Assembly: GCA_947305245.1 (NCBI GenBank) | Contig: CAMZDG010000018.1 | Location: 1-64,000 of the forward strand | Reading direction: 5' to 3' | Length of the DNA: 64,000 bases | Source of the DNA: an uncultured Lachnospiraceae bacterium | GTDB taxonomy: Bacteria > Bacillota > Clostridia > Lachnospirales > Lachnospiraceae | Shown here: one piece after another, positions 52,363 to 60,721 of the stretch | Position numbering within the stretch: position 1 is the stretch's first letter | How the letters are laid out: the number at the start of each line of letters is the position of its first letter | Translations under genes and position numbers: made by a program | The notes under the pieces: generated by a model | The model's database searches: none | Told to the model about the DNA's origin: nothing | Seen by the model: the letters and a program-made list of their open reading frames with translations, nothing else

Positions 52363-52423
52363 ACGGACAGACCGGAAGGGAAGAAAGGACCTGCGGAAGC
52401 AAGGGCCTTGCAACAGCAAAAGA

Positions 52424-52452
52424 TTGACAAGCCGGCGTTCTTGGCATAAGAT
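52424..52452 (+). promoter_or_regulatory. Promoter for the small membrane protein and GtrA genes
   Basis: TTGACA (52424-52429), 17-bp spacer, TAAGAT (52447-52452), 38 bases before ATG 52490. Confidence 0.75.
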
Positions 52453-52489
52453 GATAGAAGTGATTTAGGAAAAAAAGGAGGCTTTGACG

Positions 52490-52897
52490 ATGGGTTTATC
52501 AAATGGTTGGGGCGACGACATTGATGAGGAACTGCAGAACAAGAAGAAGCTGGAAGTAGGCTTCATGTGGAATTTCATCAGCACGAATAACATGATCACG
52601 AGGTTTGACCAGGAAGTGGGAGAAGTGGACAAGGATTATCCGAAGTCCGAGATCGCGAAGATGTGGTTCTCCACGTTGACCGTGATGGTGCTGTTCGAAT
52701 TGCTCATGCGCAATGCGCTGGTGATCATTGCATTGCCGTTCTTTTTCCTGTACGGAATGATCCTGTTTAAGCTGTCAAAGCTGTTTAAGCGCTTTGGATA
52801 TAAGAGCGCGCCCTATTGGATCATTGCTGCCGTCGGCGTTGTGATCGGCGCCGTTGCCAATTACGTGATCTGGTACGTGTTGCCTAGTTTGGGATAA
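52490..52897 (+). CDS. Hypothetical membrane protein
   Basis: A 135-residue protein: soluble charged N-terminus (1-55, 'GWGDDIDEELQNKKKLEVG') and about three membrane helices. No family recognised. GGAGG at 52477-52481 fits ATG 52490. It is followed 15 bases later by a GtrA gene, so an envelope polysaccharide role is possible but unproven. Confidence 0.75.
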   Translation: MGLSNGWGDDIDEELQNKKKLEVGFMWNFISTNNMITRFDQEVGEVDKDYPKSEIAKMWFSTLTVMVLFELLMRNALVIIALPFFFLYGMILFKLSKLFKRFGYKSAPYWIIAAVGVVIGAVANYVIWYVLPSLG

Positions 52898-52912
52898 GGT
52901 GGATTACTGTTT

Positions 52913-53386
52913 ATGTTTAAGATGATAAAGGAACTGATGATCAAGTACCGGGAGCTGATCGTCTATGTGATCGTCGGTTTTATGGTGACCTTTTTTTGCT
53001 GGGGCGTAGCGGCCATCGGCAAGATCTTTCTGGACGTGGAGAATTCCTGGTTCCAGAATTTCGTGAACAATACGCTGAACTGGATCGCGGGAGTCTGCTT
53101 TGCGTATCCCTTAAACCGCAAGTGGGTGTTCAAGAGCACGAACCCTCAGATCCTGAAGGAATTTTTGGAATTCGCCTCCTCGAGGCTTTCCACCTGGGTG
53201 CTGGACGTATTTATCATGTGGCTGACGGTCAATATATTCCATTGGAATTGGTGGATCTGCAAGATATTCATTTCCGCCGTGCTTGTCATGATCGTGAATT
53301 ACGTGTTCAGCAAGTTCCTGATCTTCAATAAAAAGAAGAAAAAGCAAAAGACCGAACAACAAGAAGAATCCCCTGCGCAGGCGTAG
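52913..53386 (+). CDS. GtrA-family membrane protein
   Basis: A 157-residue protein with four hydrophobic segments and the GtrA pattern ('IVYVIVGFMVTFFCWGV', 'FAYPLNRKWVFKS', 'NYVFSKFLIFNKKKKK'). GtrA proteins are thought to flip lipid-linked sugars. The terminator begins inside its last codons. Confidence 0.9.
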   Translation: MFKMIKELMIKYRELIVYVIVGFMVTFFCWGVAAIGKIFLDVENSWFQNFVNNTLNWIAGVCFAYPLNRKWVFKSTNPQILKEFLEFASSRLSTWVLDVFIMWLTVNIFHWNWWICKIFISAVLVMIVNYVFSKFLIFNKKKKKQKTEQQEESPAQA

Positions 53387-53399
53387 GGGATTCTTTTTT
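53364..53399 (+). terminator. Terminator after the GtrA gene
   Basis: GAATCCCCT (53366-53374) and AGGGGATTC (53385-53393) pair perfectly and are followed by six T. Confidence 0.93.
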
Positions 53400-53440
53400 G
53401 TCGTCTATCAATGCTTGTAGGATGCTTTCTCGCCAAGTGG

Positions 53441-54139
53441 CTATATTTGTGCGACCAGATCCTCCACCAGCTTTGCGCAGTGGCCTGCCGCGGCCTTCTC
53501 GAAGGAGGGATAGTCCATCTGCGCGCTGTCGTCCGCCTTGTCGGAGATGGCGCGGAGGATCACGAAGGGGATCTGATTCAGGTAGGCGCCGTGAGCGATG
53601 GATGCGCCCTCCATTTCGGCGCAGTCTCCGTGGAAGAGGGAAACCAGACGATCCTTCACTTCCTTAGAGGCGATGAACTGATCGCCGCTGACCACGCGCC
53701 CCTTCATGGCGCGGATGTCGGGATTGACCTTCTCGCAGGAGTTCATGGCAAGCTCGATCAGGCGCTCGTCCGCCTTGAAATAGCTCTCAGCCATCTGTGG
53801 CACGATGCCGGGCGCATAGCCTAGGGGAGAGACGTCCATGTCATGGTGCACGGCATCCCTGGAGATCAGAATGTCTCCGATGTCGAGCTTCGCGTTCAGT
53901 GACCCTGCCACGCCGGTGTTGATCACGTGAGTGACCTCGAAGAGGTCCGCGAGGATCTGCACGCAGAGTGCCGCATTCACTTTGCCGATGCCGCAGCGAA
54001 CGATCACCACGGGAGCTCCTCCCAGAAAGCCTTCATGGAAGTCCATGCCGGCCTTTTTTGTAACTTTCTCGCCAACGAGCCTGGACTTTAATTCTTCCAC
54101 CTCCAGCTCCATGGCGCCGATGATTCCGATCTTCTTCAT
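53441..54139 (-). CDS. mtnN: MTA/SAH nucleosidase
   Basis: A 232-residue nucleosidase (MKKIGIIGAMELEVEELKSR, 'VIVRCGIGKVNAALC', 'VINTGVAGSLNAKLDIGD', 'GDCAEMEGASIAHGAYL', 'RAISDKADDSA'). It removes adenine from S-adenosylhomocysteine and methylthioadenosine, giving the substrate of LuxS, whose gene lies directly upstream. Confidence 0.96.
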   Translation of the reverse strand: MKKIGIIGAMELEVEELKSRLVGEKVTKKAGMDFHEGFLGGAPVVIVRCGIGKVNAALCVQILADLFEVTHVINTGVAGSLNAKLDIGDILISRDAVHHDMDVSPLGYAPGIVPQMAESYFKADERLIELAMNSCEKVNPDIRAMKGRVVSGDQFIASKEVKDRLVSLFHGDCAEMEGASIAHGAYLNQIPFVILRAISDKADDSAQMDYPSFEKAAAGHCAKLVEDLVAQI

Positions 54140-54190
54140 GGTATGTCCTTTCCTGCCCGCGTCTCGGGCATCCCTTCCCGGTAAGAATGA

Positions 54191-54670
54191 TTATACGGGA
54201 TAGACCAGTCTGTCTTCCGTGATCTGATAAAGAACCTGATCCAGATAGCGCTTTGCGAGGTAATTCGCCATGCCGAGATTCTGATCCAGGTAATTGCCGC
54301 AGTCCTTGGCGGCAGCGCCGGGGATCTCGCCCTGATAGTCGCGGATGAACTCATAGGTTTCCGTGATCAGTGGCACGATATCCTTGGAGTCCAGGTCTCC
54401 CGCCAGCAGCAAGTAGAAGCCGGTCCTACAGCCCATGGGGCCAAAATAAATGATGCGATCCTTATAAACGGGATGGTTTCTAAGAAAGGTGGCACCGAGA
54501 TGCTCGATGGTATGCATCTCCGCCGTATTCATCACGGGCTCCTCGTTGGGGCTCGTCATTCTCAGGTCAAAGGTGGTAATGGTCTCAGCGCCGACCTTGT
54601 CCTTGCGGGATACGTAAATGCCGGGCTGAAGCTTGATATGGTCTACGGTAAAGCTGGCAATCTTTTCCAT
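54191..54670 (-). CDS. luxS: S-ribosylhomocysteine lyase (LuxS)
   Basis: A 159-residue metalloenzyme: metal ligands H53 and H57 in HTIEHLGATFLRN, catalytic C81 in FGPMGCRTGFYLLL, and the third ligand Cys in 'AAKDCGNYLD'. It yields homocysteine and the AI-2 precursor DPD. Order luxS-mtnN on one strand gives the recycling half of the activated methyl cycle. Confidence 0.97.
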   Translation of the reverse strand: MEKIASFTVDHIKLQPGIYVSRKDKVGAETITTFDLRMTSPNEEPVMNTAEMHTIEHLGATFLRNHPVYKDRIIYFGPMGCRTGFYLLLAGDLDSKDIVPLITETYEFIRDYQGEIPGAAAKDCGNYLDQNLGMANYLAKRYLDQVLYQITEDRLVYPV

Positions 54671-54704
54671 AACCTTGCTCTCCTTTTTCGTTCGTTTTCC
54701 TGGT

Positions 54705-54766
54705 GCAGGCGGCCCGTCCTCGCGAGCCGTCTGCTAACAGTATACACAATTCCACAGGATTTGCAA
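54705..54766 (-). promoter_or_regulatory. luxS promoter and leader hairpin
   Basis: On the minus strand: TTGCAA (54766-54761), 16-bp spacer, TATACT (54744-54739). The leader then has a GC-rich hairpin (54705-54713 with 54726-54734). Confidence 0.65.
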
Positions 54767-54788
54767 AGAAGAAAAATTGCGGGAGAAT

Positions 54789-54816
54789 TTGACAATTTTG
54801 GCATTTTGGTGATAAT
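54789..54816 (+). promoter_or_regulatory. Promoter for the DUF3048 lipoprotein gene
   Basis: TTGACA (54789-54794), 16-bp spacer, GATAAT (54811-54816), about 60 bases before the start codon. Confidence 0.7.
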
Positions 54817-54874
54817 GTATATATTATCCAGTACTGTGCGCATTTTTTTCTGAACGAAAAGAGGGCAGAGAACT

Positions 54875-56260
54875 ATGAGAAAGAGAGTCATTCTGCTGGC
54901 GCTGGTCATGGCCCTTGGCCTTACGGCATGCAGCATCCTGCCGGAGGATTCCCCCATTATTTTAGAGGGGGAGGCCATTGAGACGGTAGAGTCCAGCAGT
55001 CACAGCAGTAAAGCAAGCAGCGAGGCTTCCACGACGGAAGAAGACCCGACGGAGGAGACCTCTGAGGAGGATCCGACGGAGGAGACCACCGAAGAGGAGC
55101 CGGAGTATGAGTGGGTAGAACTGCCGAGCGGCGGTGAGACCAATCCCATCACGGCCAGGGAGCCGAAAGACAAACCGCAGGACGTTGACGCGGACGGAAA
55201 TAAGATCCCGTATGAGAAGGACGCGCAAGGCTATGACATTATCCCGCAGGTGATGCAGAGCTATCTGACCGGCGAATGGAAGGACGTGGACCGCGTAAAC
55301 CGCCGCAACATTGCCGTGATGTTCCCGAACGGGTATCGCGCAGGCTCGCAGGATACCTCCCCGAGGCTGCAGCTGTACGGACTGTCCAAGGCGAGCATTA
55401 TCTACGAGGCGCCCGTGGAAGGCAGGATCACTGCATTGATGGGCATCTTCGAGGACTATGACGGCCTGGACAAGCTGGGCCCCGTTGCGAATGCGAGGGA
55501 TTACTTCATCTATGACGCCATGTCATTTGATTCCATTTATATCAACTGGGGCATGGCAAGGATCTGGACGGAGGAGCTGATCAATTCGAACAGGATCGAC
55601 AACATCAGCGCGCCCACGGCCGGCATTAAGGGCGGGGTCGATGAGGACTTCTTCCATGACGAGGAGATCATTCCGGACGCAGGGAGCAGCTATAACGGAT
55701 ACTTTGACGTGACAAAGCTTGCGGAGACCATCGAGGCGAAGGGCTATCTGACCGAGTATCGCGACTCCTTCGAGCAGGCATTCCTGTTCGCAAATGACTC
55801 GATCGCGACCTATGACAATGCGACCTCGATCACGCAGATCTGGCCTGGCGGATCAGGCATGAACGGTGGCGGATACGGTAATTTTGCCGACATGAACCCG
55901 CATTTTGAATATGACGAGGAAAAGCATCTTTACTATCGTTATCAGTACGGCGAGCCCATGGTGGACGGCAGGAACGGACGAAAGATCGGCGTCACGAACG
56001 TCGTGCTGAAGATCTGCCACGGCGAGGAGAGAACGCCCAACGAGGTGAAATATGATTTTCTGGCCTTCGGTATCCACGGGACCGGCGAGTGCTACGTGTT
56101 CACCAACGGCAAGGTGATCAAGGGAACCTGGGAGAAATCCAGCGATCCCAGCGCGGATTACCTGTATGACGAGAATGGAAATGAGATCGTGCTGAATCAG
56201 GGGAAGACCTGGGTCTGCTGTGTCTGGAAGGAATACAGCCAGTACGTGACCATGGAGTAA
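54875..56260 (+). CDS. DUF3048-domain lipoprotein (YerB-like)
   Basis: A 461-residue lipoprotein: signal peptide with LTAC (C20), a Ser-rich then acidic repeat linker (DPTEETSEEDPTEETTEEEP, about 53-75), and a DUF3048 body with 'RNIAVMFPNGYRAGSQDTSP', 'YEAPVEGRITALMGIF', 'GPVANARDYFIYDAMSFDS' and a C-terminal 'QGKTWVCCVWKEY'. Related YerB proteins are linked to cell-wall enzymes. The repeat linker suggests a spacer through the wall. Confidence 0.88.
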   Translation: MRKRVILLALVMALGLTACSILPEDSPIILEGEAIETVESSSHSSKASSEASTTEEDPTEETSEEDPTEETTEEEPEYEWVELPSGGETNPITAREPKDKPQDVDADGNKIPYEKDAQGYDIIPQVMQSYLTGEWKDVDRVNRRNIAVMFPNGYRAGSQDTSPRLQLYGLSKASIIYEAPVEGRITALMGIFEDYDGLDKLGPVANARDYFIYDAMSFDSIYINWGMARIWTEELINSNRIDNISAPTAGIKGGVDEDFFHDEEIIPDAGSSYNGYFDVTKLAETIEAKGYLTEYRDSFEQAFLFANDSIATYDNATSITQIWPGGSGMNGGGYGNFADMNPHFEYDEEKHLYYRYQYGEPMVDGRNGRKIGVTNVVLKICHGEERTPNEVKYDFLAFGIHGTGECYVFTNGKVIKGTWEKSSDPSADYLYDENGNEIVLNQGKTWVCCVWKEYSQYVTME

Positions 56261-56287
56261 GCTTTTTGAGAAAATTTCACGAATAAA

Positions 56288-56333
56288 AAGAAGGAACGAG
56301 AGCTTCCCGCGGGAAGTGCATCGTTCCTTTTTA
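56288..56333 (+). terminator. Terminator after the DUF3048 gene
   Basis: AAGGAACGA (56291-56299) pairs with TCGTTCCTT (56321-56329), with inner stem CTTCCC/GGGAAG, followed by TTTTTAT. Confidence 0.85.
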
Positions 56334-56384
56334 TATTCACGCTTTTGTTCCATGTCGGCAACGCTGCCGACAACAGGGAATGCC

Positions 56385-58283
56385 TTATCTTTGCGTCTCG
56401 CCGCGGCGGCGCTTGTTCTCCAGCTTGTTGTGATACATGAAGCGGTCCGCCACCTTAAGGAAGCCGTCCAGCGTGTCCTCGGCGCTGGGAACGTCGTGGT
56501 AACTGCCGCTGCTGGCGTGGATCTCATAGGGTTTCTTTCCGGAATTGTTGAACGAATTTAGCTCCGCCTCGATGGCTTCGAGGCACTTCGTCCCGGCTTC
56601 CTCCGTGATGCCGCGGGCGATCAGATAGTACTCGTCGCCGCCGGTCCTTGCAAATACATAGGAATCATTGCAGCACTTGGAGATGATCGTTGCGACGCAT
56701 TTCAGGGCGAAATCTCCTTCCACGTGCCCGTAGGAGTCGTTAATGAGCTTTAAATTGTCCATGTCAAGCACGCCGATAAAGACGCCTTGACGAAGCTCCT
56801 TTGCGGCCTCGAAGATCTGTCCGCCATAGGTGGTGAAGGCGCCACGGTTGTGCAGCCCTGTCAGGGAGTCGTGCAGGGAGGAGTTTCGAAGCTCCTGGAT
56901 CATCGACTGCATCTTTGCGTAGGTCAGGGTCTTGTAGATATTGTTGCAAACGATCACGTCGAACTGGAAATGCGTGATGCCGGCCGGGTGCTCGTCGTGA
57001 AAACGGAAGGCTTCATAGCCAAGGCAATAATCCAGGAAATGAAGCGGCAGGAAGTACCAGACCTGAGGCTCAGGTCCGGTGAAGCCCTCGGGGAGCAGGT
57101 CATCCCGGTGGAACGGGATGTTGGCGCGAGGGATCATGTTCCAGTTGAGGTAAGCCACCCGCACGTCCATCTCCTCCGTATAATGAAGGAGCTTTCGCTC
57201 ACTGTCCATGTCGCGGTTCAGACAGATGACAAAGCTTCGAAGATTCGAAAAATACTGCAGATAATTCGACAATATGTCGGAGATGCCTTCCATGTCGGAA
57301 TGCTCCGCCAGCTGCGTGGACATATAGCTGAATACCGTGCTCCGGTGATTGCCCTGCTGCAGGGTTTCATATTGATTGCGGCGGATGGCGGTCAGACGAG
57401 CGTCGTGACCTTTCAGGCACCCGCAGGATTCGCGAAGACAGAGCTTTGACTTCAGCGAAACGATCTTTGGCTGGGAGAAGTCTTCCTGCTGTTCGTCGAT
57501 CAGGCGGATGCTCTCGATGCCCATCTCTTCGAAGGGCGCCTCCGCCGTCGTGATGGAGGGCGAGAAGGACAGGGCCTCGTCAAGCCCGTCATAACCGGTG
57601 ACGATGACATCCTCAGGGATCCTAAGCCCCCTGCTGATCAGCTCGCTGGCAACCGTCACGGCCATGGTGTCATTGGCGCAGAGGATGGCGTCTGGCTTCT
57701 CGGGCCCGCCAAGGAATTGGTCGCACGCCGGCTTCCCCATGCCGTTCCAAAAATCACCGTAAAAGGTCTGCCAGTCCTCGACGGGCAGGTCATACTCCGC
57801 CATGATCGACCGAAAGCTGCCAAGCCGTTCAATGGCATCAAAATGATCCGCGGGTCCCGTCATAAAACAGATCCGCTTTGCCTTATGCTCTTCAATTACG
57901 TGGCGAATGATCGTTTCCATACAGGTGGAATTGTCTACCAGAACGGTGTTGACGCCCGGAATGGTCATCCGGATGCTGACGATGGGACAGTGGGCGCGAG
58001 AACGAACGATGCGAATGACCTTCTGGATATTTTCCTTCTGGTCCATGGTATCTAAGATCAAGATGGCGCCGGAGAGCTTTGCGTAAGGTGGAAGATTGAA
58101 GATCTCCATGTCACCGACGCAGAAAAGCTGGCTTTGACCGTAGCTGCCCTGTGAAGAAAAAAGCGCAACGTTATAACCCTTTGCCGTGGCTTCACGAATG
58201 ATGCCATCGCAAACCCTGTGCTGAACTTCACTTGACATATTTTCGGCAAATACGCCGATGGTTTTTCTGCCGTTACGAAACAT
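56385..58283 (-). CDS. LacI-type sensor fused to GGDEF diguanylate cyclase
   Basis: A 632-residue soluble protein. Residues 1-290 form a LacI/GalR-like periplasmic-binding fold (TIGVFAENMSSEVQHRVCDG, 'RICFMTGPADHFDAIERL', 'PDAILCANDTMAVTVASELI', 'VIVTGYDGLDEALSF') without the DNA-binding helix-turn-helix or a signal peptide. A linker region follows (310-450), then a GGDEF domain with 'DSLTGLHNRGAFT', 'VLDMDNLKLINDSYG' and TGGDEYYLIARG (GGDEY at 548-552). A cytosolic ligand sensor driving c-di-GMP synthesis is inferred. Start ATG 58283 follows GGGAGAG and lies 23 bases behind the tRNA-Ser gene. Confidence 0.88.
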   Translation of the reverse strand: MFRNGRKTIGVFAENMSSEVQHRVCDGIIREATAKGYNVALFSSQGSYGQSQLFCVGDMEIFNLPPYAKLSGAILILDTMDQKENIQKVIRIVRSRAHCPIVSIRMTIPGVNTVLVDNSTCMETIIRHVIEEHKAKRICFMTGPADHFDAIERLGSFRSIMAEYDLPVEDWQTFYGDFWNGMGKPACDQFLGGPEKPDAILCANDTMAVTVASELISRGLRIPEDVIVTGYDGLDEALSFSPSITTAEAPFEEMGIESIRLIDEQQEDFSQPKIVSLKSKLCLRESCGCLKGHDARLTAIRRNQYETLQQGNHRSTVFSYMSTQLAEHSDMEGISDILSNYLQYFSNLRSFVICLNRDMDSERKLLHYTEEMDVRVAYLNWNMIPRANIPFHRDDLLPEGFTGPEPQVWYFLPLHFLDYCLGYEAFRFHDEHPAGITHFQFDVIVCNNIYKTLTYAKMQSMIQELRNSSLHDSLTGLHNRGAFTTYGGQIFEAAKELRQGVFIGVLDMDNLKLINDSYGHVEGDFALKCVATIISKCCNDSYVFARTGGDEYYLIARGITEEAGTKCLEAIEAELNSFNNSGKKPYEIHASSGSYHDVPSAEDTLDGFLKVADRFMYHNKLENKRRRGETQR

Positions 58284-58306
58284 GACTCTCTCCCGCCATA
58301 TGGCAG

Positions 58307-58394
58307 CGGAGTTGGAGGGATTCGAACCCTCGCGCCACTTGCGCGGCCTACCGCATTTCGAGTGCGGACCCTTCAACCACTTGGGTACAACTCC
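58307..58394 (-). tRNA. tRNA-Ser (anticodon CGA)
   Basis: An 88-nt class II tRNA. Acceptor arms GGAGTTG and CAACTCC pair fully, the anticodon stem CCGCA/TGCGG encloses CTCGAAA (anticodon CGA), a long variable arm is present and the T arm is GAGGGTTCGAATCCCTC. The 3' CCA is not encoded. Confidence 0.96.
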
Positions 58395-58405
58395 ATGACT
58401 TTTAT

Positions 58406-58434
58406 ATTCTAAAGGAAAAGGGACGATTTTGCAA
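58406..58434 (-). promoter_or_regulatory. Promoter for tRNA-Ser and probably the LacI-GGDEF gene
   Basis: On the minus strand: TTGCAA (58434-58429), 17-bp spacer, TAGAAT (58411-58406). No terminator lies between the tRNA and the following gene. Confidence 0.65.
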
Positions 58435-58491
58435 GCCCTTTATCGTGCAAATTTTGAAGTTTATTAAATGGATAAAGTGCACTGTTTACCA

Positions 58492-58520
58492 TTGCCTGAC
58501 GAGATACTTCGCGCTATAAT
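58492..58520 (+). promoter_or_regulatory. Promoter for the DUF975 gene
   Basis: TTGCCT (58492-58497), 17-bp spacer, TATAAT (58515-58520). Confidence 0.75.
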
Positions 58521-58558
58521 GTATTCAATGATCGGTATGTGCGAAAGGAGGAATCATT

Positions 58559-59440
58559 ATGAATATGACAACGTGGGATCGCCCGACCATTAAAGAGAGG
58601 GCGAAAGAAGGGTTTAAGAGAAACTATTGGTGGTGCGTGCTGGCGGCATTGATCCTCAGCCTGCTGATCGGGGGCGGCAGCAGCAACAGCAATGACAAGG
58701 ACAAGAAAAGTGACAACAAGGGCATCAGTTCCTACACGACGCAGATTTTCACGGATCAGGGCGAAAGCTTTACTGACAAGGTGACCGACAAAGTGACCGA
58801 TAAAGCGGCAGGACTGGTTGGCGGCAAGGCCTACGGCGTGGCGAAGGCGGCGCTCGGCTTTACGGCGGGGATGGTTGTTCTCTTTGTTGCGGTGATTCTG
58901 ATCATCGTGTTTGCCATTAGTCTGATCCTGAAGGCACTGGTATTCAATCCCCTGGAAATGGGCGGCAGAAAGTTCTTCCTAAAGAACCAGATTGAGGAAG
59001 AGAAGGGCATTGGATGTTATCTCGACGGGTTCCACGGCGGCACCTACGGCAACGTTGTGGTGACGATGCTCGTGAGAGACGTCAAGATCTTCCTTTGGAT
59101 GCTGCTCCTCATCATTCCCGGCATCATCAAGTCCTATGAGTATCGCATGGTGCCTTATATTCTGGCGGAGCATCCGGAGCTGAACTACTCTGACGTGCTC
59201 AGGATGAGCAGCGAGATGATGGACGGGCAGAAGATGAATACATTTGTTTTGGATCTGTCCTTTATCGGCTGGTTTATCCTTTCCGGGATCACTGCCGGCA
59301 TCGTTGGGATCTTCTGGACGAATCCTTATTATTACTCCGCAGACGCTGAGCTGTATCTGACGCTGAGCAGCTCTGGCATTCGCAGCAGTCAGGATACGAC
59401 CGCGCAAAACGACCAGTTTGGCAGCGTATCTCCCTATTAA
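58559..59440 (+). CDS. DUF975-family membrane protein
   Basis: A 293-residue protein with the DUF975 start (RPTIKERAKEGFKRNYWWCV), a Ser/Asn/Asp/Lys-rich insert after the first helix (40-60), 'NPLEMGGRKFFLKN' and 'LIIPGIIKSYEYRMVPYILAEHPEL' typical of the family, and about five membrane helices. Function unknown. AAAGGAGG precedes the start. Confidence 0.9.
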   Translation: MNMTTWDRPTIKERAKEGFKRNYWWCVLAALILSLLIGGGSSNSNDKDKKSDNKGISSYTTQIFTDQGESFTDKVTDKVTDKAAGLVGGKAYGVAKAALGFTAGMVVLFVAVILIIVFAISLILKALVFNPLEMGGRKFFLKNQIEEEKGIGCYLDGFHGGTYGNVVVTMLVRDVKIFLWMLLLIIPGIIKSYEYRMVPYILAEHPELNYSDVLRMSSEMMDGQKMNTFVLDLSFIGWFILSGITAGIVGIFWTNPYYYSADAELYLTLSSSGIRSSQDTTAQNDQFGSVSPY

Positions 59441-59460
59441 GTCTCAGAAACGACCCATGG

Positions 59461-59503
59461 GAGGCATTCCGAAAAATGATTCGGAGTGCCTCTTATTTTT
59501 TTT
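59461..59503 (+). terminator. Terminator after the DUF975 gene
   Basis: GAGGCATTCCGA (59461-59472) pairs with TCGGAGTGCCTC (59481-59492) with one wobble, followed by TTATTTTTTTT. Confidence 0.92.
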
Positions 59504-59512
59504 AGTTTCAAG

Positions 59513-59541
59513 TTGTTTCTTGGAAAAAAATGGGTTATACT
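59513..59541 (+). promoter_or_regulatory. Promoter for the phosphofructokinase gene
   Basis: TTGTTT (59513-59518), 17-bp spacer, TATACT (59536-59541), 84 bases before the chosen start. dnaX, ybaB and recR may be read from it too, as no terminator intervenes. Confidence 0.65.
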
Positions 59542-59625
59542 ATTACGAGGGAGCGACGCGAAGGCGCACGCCCAAAACAGTTTGCACCAAGGAGGATCCT
59601 CTTGGTTGCGGAAGCGGAGGAAAAG

Positions 59626-60699
59626 ATGAAGAGAATTGGCATGTTGACCAGTGGCGGTGATTGCCAGGCCCTCAATGCGGCAATGCGCGGCGTGGTAAAG
59701 ACTCTTGTAAACAGCAGGCAGAAGGTCGAGATCTACGGCTTCCTGGATGGCTATAGGGGATTGATCTACGGCAATTACAGAATGCTCACGGGAAATGACT
59801 TTTCCGGCATCCTGACCAAGGGCGGCACGATTCTCGGAAGCTCCCGGACGCCGTTTAAGACCATTCAGGACCCGGATGAAAACGGCCTGGACAAGGTTGC
59901 GGCCATGATCAAGAATTATCAGAAGCTAAAGCTCGACTGTCTGGTGATCCTGGGCGGCAACGGAACGCATAAGACGGCGAACCTCCTTCGGGAAAAGGGC
60001 TTAAACGTCGTGACTCTGCCGAAGACCATCGACAATGACCTTTGGGGCACGGACATGACCTTTGGCTTCCAGAGCGCGGTGAACGTGGCGACGGAAGCGA
60101 TCGACTGCATCCACACTACGGCGGCATCCCACGGCAGAGTGTTCATCGTGGAAGTAATGGGTCATAAGGTTGGATTCCTGACGCTGAACGCCGGCATCGC
60201 AGGCGGCGCGGACATCATTCTGATCCCGGAGATCCCTTATGACATCAACAAGGTGATCAAGAAGATCGAGGACCGTGAGAAGAACGGCAGCCGCTTCACC
60301 ATCATCGCGGTGGCGGAGGGTGCCATCTCCAAGCAGGACGCAAAGCTGACGAAGAAAGAATATAAGAAAAAGCTGCTCAACAATCCTTATCCGTCCGTAT
60401 CCTATGAGATCGCGGCGCAGATCCAGGAGAAGACCGGCCGCGAGATCCGCGTGACGGTGCCCGGTCATACGCAGAGAGGCGGAAGCCCTTGCCCTTATGA
60501 CCGCGTGTTCGCCAGCAGGCTTGGCGCGGAGGCGGGCGAGATGATCCTGAACGGGGAGTACGGCTTCATGGTTGGTTATAAGAATCGTGAGATCGTCAAG
60601 GTTCCCCTGGAGGACGTGGCAGGAAAGCTGAAGATGGTGGATCCGAGCTCCACCATCGTGAAGGAAGCCAAGCTCATGGGCATCTCCTTCGGAGACTAA
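59626..60699 (+). CDS. pfkA: 6-phosphofructokinase
   Basis: A 357-residue PFK: MKRIGMLTSGGDCQALNAAM, nucleotide loop GGNGTHKTAN, 'LPKTIDNDLWGTD', 'VEVMGHKVG' and 'PGHTQRGGSP'. Gly after Asn in GGNGT (E. coli position 104) suggests ATP use, while Lys in PKTIDND (position 124) is the PPi-type residue; this pair marks the mixed or group III PFKs. ATG 59626 follows GGAGGAAAAG; the frame upstream to 59530 would cross the leader and is rejected. Confidence 0.93.
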   Translation: MKRIGMLTSGGDCQALNAAMRGVVKTLVNSRQKVEIYGFLDGYRGLIYGNYRMLTGNDFSGILTKGGTILGSSRTPFKTIQDPDENGLDKVAAMIKNYQKLKLDCLVILGGNGTHKTANLLREKGLNVVTLPKTIDNDLWGTDMTFGFQSAVNVATEAIDCIHTTAASHGRVFIVEVMGHKVGFLTLNAGIAGGADIILIPEIPYDINKVIKKIEDREKNGSRFTIIAVAEGAISKQDAKLTKKEYKKKLLNNPYPSVSYEIAAQIQEKTGREIRVTVPGHTQRGGSPCPYDRVFASRLGAEAGEMILNGEYGFMVGYKNREIVKVPLEDVAGKLKMVDPSSTIVKEAKLMGISFGD

Positions 60700-60721
60700 T
60701 TCAGATAAATGAGGTAGTTGT

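Noticed and set aside
58284..58376. N-terminal extension of the LacI-GGDEF protein through the tRNA gene
   Set aside because: The frame is open only because it reads across tRNA-Ser; GGGAGAG before ATG 58283 marks the start.
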